DNA of 64,000 nt from Hydrangea macrophylla (lineage: Eukaryota; Streptophyta; Magnoliopsida; Cornales; Hydrangeaceae). The stretch spans positions 64,466,010 to 64,530,009 of the forward strand of contig CM066983.1 of the NCBI GenBank assembly GCA_033977485.1. Direction: 5' to 3'. Under the pieces are notes generated by a model. The model searched no databases, was not told where the DNA came from, and saw nothing but the letters and a program-made list of their open reading frames with translations. The first letter of the stretch is position 1. Every line of letters begins with the position of its first letter. This document shows, piece after piece, positions 22,581 through 33,700 of the stretch. Both the position numbers and the translations under genes were made by a program.

Positions 22581-24749
22581 TGTCACGACCCATCCCACTA
22601 ATGTGTGGAAATAGGACACATGGCATGCCATCAAGGCTTATCCAATTCGTTAAAATGATTATACGCAGCGGAAAAGACTTTAAAACAACCTTGAGTGTAT
22701 AAAACTTTTGGAAACATTATTCTCCGAGTTGTAAAATCCGTATAAATTTGAAAGCACAATCATATCCCGAAACGAATGATTTTATGTTGAAAGGGGTCCC
22801 AAAGGTACCTTAAGAACCAATCAAAACCTTTTGAAAATTTCCAGAAGGTATAGAAAAAGATTTCTGACAGGGGGCATTTCGACCGGTCGAACGACCCCAT
22901 TCGACCGGTCGAATGACCCTTTAGCAGAATCCTGCACAAGCTGCAGAATTTTGCCTAAGGCATCACCCAACCTTACTCCTTTCATTCTTCTACACAAGTT
23001 TACCTTAGTTTAAACTTCACAAGTTACAACATGTTATCAAAATCAAAGTTTAGGAATACTAATCCATGAAAAAGAACAATAGCGGAATAAGCTAAGGCTT
23101 GTTTGGCGTATTTCACAAAACTCTATCCATTTTCCTTTAACTTCAAAATCGATAGGTCAAGCATTCAAAACACGAATCCATAAGTTCGGATTCAATACAA
23201 CATAACTAAAAAAAAGAGTTTTAAGAGTTATTACAACATCATGAACACCATACTACTCCTTCCAAGCCAAAAACAAAAAAAAATGCTAGTTATTCGAAAT
23301 GCTCATTATTACAAGACTTGGAAAAGAAAACAAAAACATGTACAAAGGATCCCCCAGCATTCGTCGGTCTCACTCCTCACCCTTCTTTTTCCCTTTCTTC
23401 CTTTCACCTGCAATGGAGTAATCTCCACTGCTCAGCTATATGTTGAGTGTACAATCTCTAACATATGCATATATGACAAACACATGCTTTAATCTCATAA
23501 ATTACATCGAATGGTCTCTAGGGATAAAAATACGCATTCATCCAGTAGCGGCAAGTCCAAGTCTTAAACCGTGATGCCAATGGCAAGTCCAAGTCTATCA
23601 ACCATTGCATCCACAAGTGCCATGGAAAGTCCAAGTCTATCAACTATGCACAGTAGTCGTCGCTACTAAATTCTCAAACATCGAGAAGCTTACTCCGGTA
23701 TGAATTTATATAAAACCCCCCTTTGACCCACATAGGCAACTCAACATGCTCGCGTAAATTTAGACATGCTTTTCATATTTAAGCGCGTGCATAATTAACG
23801 GGCCTAAGATTAACACATGAATTTTGCCCGGATCACAATTTTGTCTTTGAAATATAAAACATGTATTTCACCTATATAACATAGGCTAAAAATTCATTCC
23901 TTGAGCTATCTTCGTATAACTTGGAGGAAACGACTAGAAGCCCGAATAAACGCCAAATCTACGATCCTACACAAAACCTACAAGTCTACACGTGTTTTCC
24001 CCAATTTCTTATATTTAGAATTTTATAAAAACTTAGCCAAACGTGGCCTAAAAACTATCAATATGTAGCCTTTACCTTGGGGAGTTCGAATATGCAATTT
24101 GGTGAAATTCAGACGGACGAAGGGTTGCCGTTTGTCATCACAAAGTCTGTAGGATCAATCTCCCTTTTCTCTCTCCTCTCTTAAGATATTATATGAAGTT
24201 TTCAAGAAATGGAAATTTCATCCACCACTATTTATAGACAAACTCTTCAGGAATTGCGTTTACTTCCCCGCGAGCTTCTCAAACACCTAGTTAATTCCTG
24301 AAACTTCGCACACGTCCATTTTATTGCTTTATGAGTGAAAACTACTAATTACAAGAGTTTTCGATTAAGTCTCGTTTGGATCCAAAATATACGTACGAAA
24401 ACTAAATTCCGTGAAATCTCTATACAACCTACCTTTTTATATAATGTGACACTCACGCTCTCACCACAGTTCTCAAAAGATATCTAACGATACCAAAATT
24501 ACCATAAATTATACTATACATGTATAATTTACTATTCATAAAATACCAGATAAGTCAAATATAACATTTAAATCACATAAATGTCATTTACTTGTGCCAA
24601 TGCAAAATGAACCATCATGTTCTCATGTTCTCACTGACACCTTACCGTTGACTCACAGTCAACCTCAACCTCATTATCAACTAACATTGATAAATTCATA
24701 AATTCAATTATGGATGATAAAACTTATAAATTTTGGAACGGGTATGACA
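22581..24749 (-). mobile_element. Solo LTR nested in the Gypsy 5' LTR
   Basis: Bounded by TGTCACGACC (22581) and GGGTATGACA (24749) with a perfect 5-bp duplication GTGTA (22576-22580, 24750-24754). It has no coding sequence, so it is a solo LTR from unequal recombination. Its left part is similar to the LTR at 40449 (TGTCATGACCC, CATGCCACTAAGGC), so both belong to one family. It carries two TTCGACCGGTCGAA palindromes at about 22876-22912 and repeated GGCAAGTCCAAGTCT units at 23550-23640. Confidence 0.9.
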
Positions 24750-25111
24750 GTGTAAGTGTGTATATATGAACATATATATATATATATATGTATGTGGAGG
24801 TGTATAACTCCAGGGAATCAACCAAACAAGTCTAAGGACGAAATATGATCAGTATACATAGGCAAGGGCTTACATGCACAAGCAGGTGATGTCATCCTCA
24901 CAGAAAATGCTTGGAGACCAAGTTCACGATGTGGCAATCGATTCGAATAAGTGGCAATCGATTGGTATAAAAGATGGCAATCGATTTGTGAAGCATGGCA
25001 ATAGATTGGGACTCAAATTTTACCAAAGACAAGGTAAAGACAAGGTATTAAATATAGAAGTCATTACATAAATGTATACGTCATAATTATAGTGAAAATA
25101 CGGGTATTACA

Positions 25112-26318
25112 TATATCATAGTAGATATACGTTCATAGAGGGAGAGAGAGATATCTTTGAATTTGAATTGAGATAATCATCGTCTAACATCTTTGCAATC
25201 ACATGACGGAAGTGGGGCTAGACATAACCAGAATGACGAAAAACCCCTAAGCAAAGGGCATAGCTGCCAAAATTAATGGGCAGAATGTAAAAACCAAAAT
25301 GATGGGCTTGGGAAGACTTAAAAGGGTTAGGGACGGGTTTGAGGATGAATGTAAAAACCCGATTCAAGTTCGTGATTAAGTATACAAAACTCGTCTTCCC
25401 CGTAAACATATATATAGGCATAATAAAGGTTTGGGAAATCATAATGCCAAAGCAGTTTCTTTTAAGCCAAAATAGATTCTAAAACTTTTTTTTATTTGTA
25501 AGGATAGGGGTGGTCATCGGTCGATTTTTTTTTTTCATGTTTAAAAATTGACCGAATAGGTTCAATTGATCGTTTTTTTTTTGCCACTTTTGGTCGTTCG
25601 GTTCAGTTTCCTTCTGTGATTATTTTTTGAAAACCGATCAAATAGACTTGGTTTGTTCGGTTCGGTTCAGTCAGTTCTGTCCGATTTTTTTTTCATTGGC
25701 CTAGTAACGGGGAAAAAAATTTGTTAGAAAATTTGTGGTTTGCTCTGGTATTAAAGAAAACTGCTCTGACAAAGGTTTCAATAGTCTATTCTAATCCCAC
25801 CAGTCCACTCCTTCTAGTAATTAATGTTGGAACACAACTTTCCCACATCCAATGGTTGATAATGAACAAACTAGAATCTTCTACTCTCATTAATTGAATG
25901 CCAACCACGACCACCTAGTCTAGGTAGAAGCAAGTCTTCAACTAAGGATGTTATACCCTCTTGGTTGAGGGTTCGAACTCCATATGGATAAAAAGTGGTT
26001 ATGGCCAAAATTCTTGGCCTCCTAAGGGGAGGCTAGGGATTCGAAAAACCCCTAAGGGTTGTGTAAGATAGTTGGAGGGATGGACTTTAAAAAAATGTCC
26101 AACTTGGTGTGGGTTCAGATCCTACCGCTAGCTTGCTTCCTTGATTTCCTTGGTGCGTGTGTTATGGGGTCGGTGCACGTGCCGGGGGTTTGCCCCTTGT
26201 TGTACTCCGATAAAAATGACAATAGATATTAATCCCGAAGTCGTGGAGGACAGGCGGTGGGATTTGTCCAAGTATTCCAAAAAAAAAAGTGGATATGGTG
26301 GCAGAATATGTCATGTAA
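25112..26318. other. Intergenic sequence, no gene recognised
   Basis: Contains a GGTTCGGTT/T-run region at about 25508-25700 typical of degenerate plant MITEs, and a GGTTCGAACTCC box-B-like motif at 25970 that may be part of an old SINE but lacks a clear box A. Nothing else supported. Confidence 0.4.
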
Positions 26319-26531
26319 GGGTCCGTTTGATAAAACTAAAAATTTTAAGTGATTGGATTTTCAATACTGAAAACAGTGTTTCAAGTACTGAAATGGAATG
26401 CATTCAGTGATTAATTTCAGTATAAAATTTTCACATAAAGTTTTCAGCAGGTTTTTGGTTAGTTTTTCAATTAAGTAAATAAGTGCTGAAAACTTTCATT
26501 TTCACTACTTATTTAGGTTATCAAACACACC
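26319..26531. mobile_element. MITE with GGTCCGTTTGATAA termini
   Basis: Left end GGTCCGTTTGATAA and right end the inverse of GGTGTGTTTGATAA, 12 of 14 matching, around 213 bp of AT-rich non-coding sequence with CTGAAAAC and CACTTATT blocks. No clean target duplication was found, so the superfamily is left open. Confidence 0.6.
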
Positions 26532-26945
26532 GGAAGTGTTTGGTTACATAACTGTAAAAGTGACTTTGAATGTAGGGTAAATTAGCTTAAATGGGATACG
26601 ATTCCGTTGCAACGGTGTGGCTTAAATGGTAACTAACTTAGGTATATAGTAGTGAAAGTTAAGTTTATCATTTCACTAACTTCGCTACTATATGTGATAG
26701 CCGACTCTGGTATAACCGGCTCTCTCACAACCGCATTGAGAAAGCCCCGCCCTCTCCCAACCGACTAACACATTGTCAGCCCACATGCACACACCAATGC
26801 AATGGTGGCCCACATAGGGCCGGACTTGCCTTGGCCGACCCTCACAACCGGCTTTGTGATTGCCAGCCCACACACACACCCCAGTGTATGCCCTTCTTTT
26901 AGTGTATAGCAACCTAGACTAAGTTTACACTACTACCCAAAAAAA
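26532..26945. other. Intergenic, no gene recognised
   Basis: AT-rich start, then a C/G-richer stretch (26690-26900) with repeated CCAACCG, CACAACCGGCT and GCCCACA blocks. It is probably repeat-derived, but no termini could be identified. Confidence 0.35.
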
Positions 26946-27345
26946 AGGGGAAAATACCTTTTACCCCCTGTGGTTATACCCATTTTCTCATAACCCCTGT
27001 GGTTCATTTTATAACACTTAACCCCCTGTACTACGGAATAAAGTGAGACTGTTAACTTTTCTAATGAAAAAAAGGAAATGACGTTAATACCCCCAAGTCC
27101 CTATACATACTCTTTAGGGAAAAATACCTTTTACCCCCCTATGGTTACACCCATGTTCTTATAACCCCTGTGGTTCATTTTTGTAACACTTAACCCTCTG
27201 TACTAATGACTGAAGTGGGACTGCCGTTAGAAAAGTTAACAGTCTCACTTTAGTCCGTAGTATAGGGGGTTAAGTGTTACAAAATAAACCACAGGGATTA
27301 TGAGAACATGGGTGTAACCACATAGGGTAAAAGGTATTTTCCCCC
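26946..27345. repeat. Foldback repeat, three copies of one arm
   Basis: A roughly 120-bp arm starting GGGAAAATACCTTTTACCCC and including CCCCTGTGGTT and AACACTTAACCCCCTGTACT occurs at 26946-27070 (plus), 27117-27235 (plus) and 27225-27345 (inverted). The inverted arm pairs with either of the others. It looks like a MITE foldback with one extra or nested arm. Confidence 0.75.
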
Positions 27346-27755
27346 CAAAAAAAAAAAACTACACTGAAGTTACTCTAAGAGCGTTTTGACTGAGAGCTGG
27401 CCCCTCTAGCTTCGAGAAACGCGTTTGAAAAGGCAAAAAATCCAATAGCTTTCATGATTGTGATTCGGTTTTGAGTGCCCAATCACCACCAAAATTGCTT
27501 TTGGAAGTTGAAAAGTTGATTTGGAGTTCTTATTGTCTTGCCCAAACGGGCTCGATCTACTAGATAGATTGATGATAAGTATAGATACTTCACTCTCTCT
27601 CTCTCTCTCTATATATATAATACATCCCCTTTCAAGTCCTAACAACAATACTCTCTCCCTCTGTCTTTTTTCCCCATCTCTCTATATATTTCTCTCCATC
27701 GCCCCAGCCCCCAATCCGATTGAGTTATTCCTGCCCCAGCCCCAATCCGCTATTC

Positions 27756-27836
27756 TGTTCATGAGAAGTGTGACTCTTTTTGTAGGAGCCCAGCACCAAT
27801 CCCTCCAATCCGAAAGAGTCGCCCTTCTCATGAACA
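27756..27836. other. Imperfect hairpin upstream of the CDK-like gene
   Basis: TGTTCATGAGAAG and GACTCTTT are followed, after some 35 bases, by AAAGAGTC and CTTCTCATGAACA, giving an 81-nt stem-loop about 130 bp upstream of the TATA box. Beside it, CCCAGCCCCAATCCG-like units are repeated three times (27701-27815). Function unknown. Confidence 0.55.
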
Positions 27837-27884
27837 AAATAGTGTTATGGGCTCAATCCGTTTCGGTTTCCCGCCCACTCCTAC

Positions 27885-27892
27885 TATATAAA
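27885..27892 (+). promoter_or_regulatory. TATA box of the CDK-like gene
   Basis: TATATAAA-type site (TATATAAAC) in a C-rich context, about 30 bases before a likely transcript start near 27915. The leader that follows is a (GAGAA)n tract, then a probable 5'-UTR intron from 27997 (AAG|GTAATT) to 28210 (ATGCAG). Confidence 0.6.
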
Positions 27893-28241
27893 CCCCCACC
27901 CACCCCTCAATATTTTCATATTCCTCCATTTTTTGAGAAGAGAAGAGAAGAGAAGAGAAGAGAAGAAAAGAGAAATCGATAGAGCAAAATCTGAAGGTAA
28001 TTGATTTCAAATATATATATATATATGTGTGTATCAATGTATGTGTTTAAGTGTGTGTTTTCAGTTTCTAAGATCTCTTATATATATATATATATATATA
28101 TATATGCATCAGTGTGTGTTTAAGTGTGTTTTTTTTGCGGTTACTGAGTATGTGTGTGTGTGCGCGCGCGCGAAACAATGTGTATGTGTTTAAATGTTTT
28201 TTTTATGCAGTTTTTGAAATCTGTTTGCAATTCTGCTCCCA

Positions 28242-30044
28242 ATGGAGAAGGTAACATCTATTTTAATCTGTCTTACTTTGAGATAGTATTACGATAATGC
28301 GAATGAAACGGCAGATAATTTTTATTGATGAATTTCAGTTCGAACAAGTGAAACTGCTAGGAAAACTATTCGAAGGCCAGTTTTTCAAGGCCTGGAATCC
28401 TGTTACCAATGAAGATGTTTTGGTGCAAAAAAGTTTATATGGCTTGAATGATCCAATTTCATTCATGGATGACATGCAAAGGATTTTTCCTTTGAATCAT
28501 CCAAATATTTTGAGGTATAACTAGTTGTGATCTGCTTTGCTTTTTATTATGAGGTATAAGTAGTAATCATCAAATATTTTAATTAGCATTTCTAACTGTG
28601 ATCTGCTTTGATCTTTTATTTATTTATTTATTATTATTTCTTTTAAGATTGCTGGAATCCTTCATTGTTGAAGATGAGGAGTGTGTTTGTCTGGTATTTG
28701 AGTATTTTGATATGAATTTGGGTAATTTGAATTCATTCATCTATCCTGCTGAAAACGATATAGACTTGCCTTTATTCCAGGTTTGCGAACTTATTATAAA
28801 CTCTTTTAGTATTTGTTGATCAAAAATTAATTACTAATTTTTAAGTTCAAATCTCTTTTTGCAGATTCTATTAAAACAAACACTTCAAGCTGTTCATTAC
28901 TTCCACGCCCTTGAGTTTACACTTCCTAATTTGGATCAGCATACCATTTTGATTGATACATCCTATGGGCTTAATGTGAAAATAGGGGTATTTATACTAA
29001 AATGGGATTATTAAACATATAATGGGATTATTATTGTAATTCCTTACAAGTATGTATTTTCTATTCTAGATTGGTATGGCACCGGTACCCCTCGAGGAGC
29101 GTCGGTTTCCCACTGACATATGGTCAGTGGGTCGTATTTTTGCCAGAATGGCAGCGCCAGCAACCGAGCTATCTGATGCTCTATTTTTTAGGTAATTTTT
29201 TTTTTTCTGTCTAGATATTTGTAACTGTGATAAGGCATTTCATTCTAATTTGTATTAGGAATATTTGTGAATTAGTGGGCTGTTTACCTCGGATGGATTA
29301 TCCCAGTTAGTTCCTGACCTCAATCCGGAAGGGGTTTACCTCCTTAGTGTAAGTTTATGAAATATACTTTTTTTTTTTGAAAAATCATTGTTCAAGACTT
29401 CAAGTTTCATTTATAGCTAATGTTTTTTATTTTTCCAGCGTATGTTGTGTTTAGACCCTGCTAGCAGGATTACTGCTGCGGGTGCTCTACTCCTCCCCTT
29501 TTTTGCTGATGATCCGGTGGCTGATCCGGTGGATCCGGTGGCTGATCCTGCGGATCCGGTGGCTGATCAGGCGGGTCCAGTGGCTGATCCGGTGGCTGAT
29601 CAGGCGGGTCCAGTGGCTGATCAGGCGGGTCCAGTGGCTGATCCGGCGGGTCCGGTGGCTGATCCGGCGGGTCCGGTGGCTGATCCGGCGGGTCCGGTGG
29701 CTGATCCTGCGGATCCGGTGGCTGATCAGGCGGGTCCAGTGGCTGATCCGGTGGCTGATCAGGCGGGTCCAGTGGCTGATCAGGCGGGTCCAGTGGCTGA
29801 TCCGGCGGGTCCGGTGGCTGATCTGGCGAATCCGGTGGCTGATCCGGTGGATCCAGTGGCTGATCCGGTGGCTGATCCGGTGGCTGATCCCGTGTGGACG
29901 GGGTTGTATCCAGAGGAAGAATTTCACTACACTCTGCCGCAGCGATATGAGTCTCCTTATGCTATGCTTCCGGATGTAGAGAGGGCTTATGAGATATGGT
30001 TGCTATCGTGGGCTTGTCGTGCGCGGGAGCGCCGTTCTGATTGA
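28242..30044 (+). CDS. CDK-derived pseudokinase with C-terminal PVAD repeats (7 coding exons)
   Basis: Coding exons: 28242-28250, 28339-28514, 28648-28780, 28865-28987, 29070-29191, 29276-29348, 29439-30044. All splice in phase at GT-AG sites, giving 413 residues. Residues 1-260 follow CDKA-type kinases: MEK-FEQVKLLGKL, VTNEDVLVQK, CLVFEYFDMNLG, FPTDIWSVGRIFARM, and LVPDLNPEGVYLLSRMLCLDP. Catalytic features are gone: the Gly-loop is altered, the ATP-binding Lys aligns with Gln, HRDLKPQN is replaced by LPNLDQHT, and DFG plus the T-loop are missing between NVKIG and IGMAPV. About 20 PVAD repeats (29511-29898) and a 50-residue tail (VWTGLYPEEEFHYTLPQRYE) follow. The open frame with intact splice sites suggests an expressed gene; a binding rather than enzymatic role is inference. 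Confidence 0.8.
29511..29898 (+). repeat. GATCCGGTGGCT coding minisatellite
   Basis: Tandem 12- and 21-bp units encode PVADP, PVADQAG and PVADPAG. A longer block of about 150 bp (PVADQAGPVADPVADQAG onward) is itself duplicated. The array stays open in two plus frames and one minus frame because the unit lacks stops in them; only the first joins the upstream kinase exons. Confidence 0.95.
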
Positions 30045-30792
30045 GTTTTGTCAATGTGAAGCTCTGTATTCAGACCTTGTATTTTCCTTGTGCTGTTTTT
30101 TGAATTGTTGTTCAACTCTGTTTTGTGTATGACATAACTAAGGAGTAACTGAAATAGAAAACTTGTAAAATTGCAAAGATATACTGCGACTTCTATAATT
30201 TTTCTTTCACTATATTACTTCTTGTACTTAGTTTGAATGGTAGCTTATTTTTTTTTTTATGCTTGTACTTTTGTGTTTATGTCTGAGAAGGTTCCTTCTT
30301 GTGGGTTTGGCTTTGGAGATTGAAGAGTTTTTCGTTTGCTTTTTCTATTTGTTTTGTCTCATGAAGCTGAGTTTGGCCTTTGTTTGTTTGAGTTGTAATG
30401 TCAAGGCCTTTGTTTGGTTGAATTGTAATGTCATGGTTTTATCATGTTTAGTAGAATTTTCATTTCTGAATTAAAAAAGAAAAAAAGAAAAAGGAAAAAG
30501 AGAGGGAAATCTTAGGAAAAGAGAATGGTTAACGTCCATCTAAGAGTTGAAGCTTGTTTTGAGCTACGCTCCTGGTAGTGTCTTCCTGGGGTTCTTCTAG
30601 AAATTCAAAGTTCAAAGTTCAAAGTTCAATGGGGGGATAGAAATTCAAAGTTTCTTTCATGCTTCAACCATACAGAGGAGGAATCGCAATAATCGCAATA
30701 AAATCTATACTCTTCTATAAAGGGAGAAAGAGGGGTTCCACTTTACTTTCTACAGTCATTTATATTTACACTAAAACCAACATATTTTTAAA
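30045..30792 (+). other. 3' flank of the CDK-like gene and gap to the VAC14 remnant
   Basis: Probable 3' UTR to about 30470, then an A-rich tract. TTCAAAG units repeat at 30603-30650. No gene; only about 750 bp separates the two genes. Confidence 0.5.
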
Positions 30793-33700
30793 GCTCTCTG
30801 GGACCGAAACCTCTCCGATAAACTTTATGAGAAGCGGAAGAATGCTGCATTAGAGGTCAGTTTTTCTCTCTCTAGAAATATATATACATATATTGGCTAT
30901 TATCTGTCATTGTTTTTGGGTAGATTGGTTTGGATCTTGAAATTGGGTGAATGTTGTTGTACAGCTTGAAAATAGTGAAGCAGTTAGCTGTGGCTGGAGA
31001 TCATGATAAGATTACTGCTGTGATCAATCTCTTGACTAATGAGTTCACATACTCACCGCAAGCGAATCACCGTAAGGTTAGTTGGTGATTGGAAATGATA
31101 GTCTTTAAATGTCCAAATATGATGAAACTTTGTTTATTTGTTTTTTTTGTATTGGCCGCAGATCTTTCAAATTTTTGCTTATTTTTATTTTGTTCTTACA
31201 ATTTTGTTTAGGGAGGATTGATAGGATTGGCTGCAGCAACTGTTGGTTTGACTATGGAAGCTGCACAGCATCTTGAGGTAGGAGGATTGAAATGCACAAT
31301 ATGGGACTAGAATTAGGGGTTTCCTAGTCATGGTGTGTCAATTTTCAATAGTTGCCCTACGTATATGTTGGTTTTTTTTTTGGGTTAGAAAAGCCTTCAA
31401 ATCTTTTGGACCTTCAGAAGTGTGAGAACTGTGGTGTGTGCTGGTTGAGTTGAATATTTTCTTGGTGGAACATGACATAGTTGTGAATCCAATTCAATGA
31501 ATTGTGTGGAAGTTGGAACTGATATGAAAATGCTAACTCTACAGGTGTGTTGCACTGTCTTTGTGATCGAATAGATGGTTTATATGATTGCTTGTAATAT
31601 TGTAGGTATAACATGTCTGGTAAGTATATATTATATGTATTGTAGTTAATTTTTATTCATGGAATTTGTGCATTGGACAAGAATCAGTGTTTATGTATGT
31701 AAAATATGATATTCATAGTTGTTTTTATATACTCCTTTATTAAGGGATTGGGTATCATATACCATGGACATTTATTTGACACCAAGCGTAAAATCCTCAT
31801 GTCTCAATTTTTTTTCCTTGGGTAAATTACATGAACCTCCTTACATGGACCTCCCTTGTAGTTTGGGAAATTACACGGACCTTCCTTCACAGTAACGGTT
31901 GGGTAACGCCCATGATGGAATAAATGAAAGTACTAAACTGCCCTTATATTAAATTACACAAACCTCCCGGAACTATGTTCTCCTATTTAATGGTGGAGTT
32001 GGGATGTATCAATGACCTGTCTTATTTTGACATACAATGACATTTGGTTGAGCTATCTTGCGCAACTTATTGGCCATGTATTTATCAGTGAAGTGTAATG
32101 AAGACTGTTAGTTAAAAGGATTGTTTGTGGGTGGAGTTTGTTTTGGCTCAATATATTAGGTTCCCACTTACTATGAGGTGGAAGAACGATTGAGTGCATC
32201 CGTCCGATGGGGTTTCATTGCCTCCTCATGCGGGTTTATGAGAGGGTGTATCATGGTTTTGTGTTACATGGACTTGGGTACCTGTGTTGGAAGCGAGAGT
32301 TGGTATCTGTGGCACTTAATTAATAGTTCTCCTGGAATCATTGGAGTGGGTAAACATGTTTTACTTGTTAGGGTGGTGTATCTAGTTGTTTGATCCCCTT
32401 ATGGCATAGGAACACTGCTGCATTATGAAACGGTTGAACTTGCTCGTGTCCATACAATGAATAGATTATAATATAAAGTCAGCTTTTCTGAGATGTCCGT
32501 GTAGCATTGTAGCTTTTGGGAAAACTTTGACATTTCTTCATTTTGGATGGGCCTTTCGGGTAAGTATTAGATACTATGGCGAAAACAGGGAAAAAGAAGA
32601 AGAAAGAAACAAGGATCAAGTATCCGTAGTAGTTGTGTTTTGATACATTTTCACGGACATTCTTGTCTGCAGGTACTTTATTGCTAATGAAGCTCGGAAA
32701 TGGATACCCCGGCACGACATGCACACGGAAACGGCAAATCCTAAAAAAAAATGCATGTCGACACCGTAGGATAAGTATCCATGTCTGTGTGTCGGACATG
32801 ACATGGCATGCGGCACGTGACCTTCTTAGACGTGTACGTGCTTCCTAATATAAAAATAGTGCTCTCTTGTTTAGTTGACTGTAAGAGTGTAATAACTAGA
32901 GATCTACTTGAATAGTTTGATTGATTGTAAGAGTGTAATACCTACATGTCTACGTGAAAAGCGTCCGCGAAGTATCGTGTCCGTGTCCGACATGACACGC
33001 ATCACGTGACCTTCTTAGAAGTGTCCGTGCTTTCTAAATAGAGTGCTCTCTTGTTTAGTTGACTGTAAGAGTGTAATACCTATACATCTACGTGGATTGT
33101 TTGGTTGACTGTAAGAGTGTAATACCTACACATCTACGTGAATTGTCAACATTTGCTCTACATCCTCACTTGTTTAGCCATTTGTAATTAAGTTGATGAA
33201 AGTAAGGTGGATGGTACAGTGAGACCATTCTAAGAGTACGATACCGTGATCCGTGAGTGTAGCACACGCGTTGGAACTTGGAAGTATAAATTGTTCCTTC
33301 ATACAACTCTCACTGTCATCTAATCAATCATGCCACTAATTGAGGTGATAACCAAAAGATGTATCAACTTTCTGTATCGGCGTTGATTTCTTTCAAGGCA
33401 TCTGTTTGTGTGCTTTCGTGAGCATGTGTCTTGTCTAGCGAGATTACTGGCTCATGGCACTGCTTCGAAACGATTAAAACTTGGTTAAGATGTTATCCAT
33501 TGTCCATTTTTTCTCTTTATTTGATGAGAACTAAACCTGATTATGACGTTGCCATCCATTGTCCATTTTTTCTCTTTATTTGACGAGAACTAAACTTGAT
33601 TATTATGTTGCCATCCATTGTCCATTTGTTGGGGTCACTCACAAGTGGTAATTTAGAGCTATTGAGTTGTTCATTCTAAGCTTTTGGTTTCTTCAGGTTT

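Larger units (their letters stand above)
5174..25111 (-). mobile_element. Minus-strand Gypsy (chromovirus) retrotransposon, heavily nested
   Basis: Order on the minus strand: 5' LTR (25111-20783), primer-binding site, long leader with a degenerate acidic frame, gag, protease, reverse transcriptase, RNase H (split by a CACTA element), integrase and chromodomain, then a purine-rich tract. It ends at 5177 with only TGT of the expected 3' LTR before meeting the U5 end of an opposite-strand LTR. Coding regions carry many stops and frameshifts, so the element is dead. Without the insertions the internal region is about 6 kb. Confidence 0.85.
20783..25111 (-). mobile_element. 5' LTR of the minus-strand Gypsy, interrupted by a solo LTR
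   Basis: On the minus strand it starts TGTAATACCCGTATTTTC at 25111 and ends CTACGTCGGGGCGTGACA at 20783. Subtracting the nested LTR leaves about 2.15 kb. It contains duplicated units (GGTCAGCCTGGTAnnAAACCTC near 21523 and 21570; GTGCCTTGGTATCATCAT at 21653-21760) and many AATCGATT palindromes on both sides of the nested insertion (22135-22300, 24935-25010). No matching 3' LTR is in the window. Confidence 0.8.

Noticed and set aside
23550..23700. Repeated GGCAAGTCCAAGTCT units suspected as a CRISPR-like array
   Set aside because: Only three diverged copies inside a plant LTR, no regular spacers.
25960..25995. Possible SINE or tRNA gene with GGTTCGAACTCC
   Set aside because: No convincing box A at the right distance and no cloverleaf; left as intergenic.
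29482..29979. Overlapping open frames (plus frame 2 and antisense) across the PVAD array
   Set aside because: They exist only because the repeat unit lacks stops; neither joins upstream exons nor has a recognisable domain.
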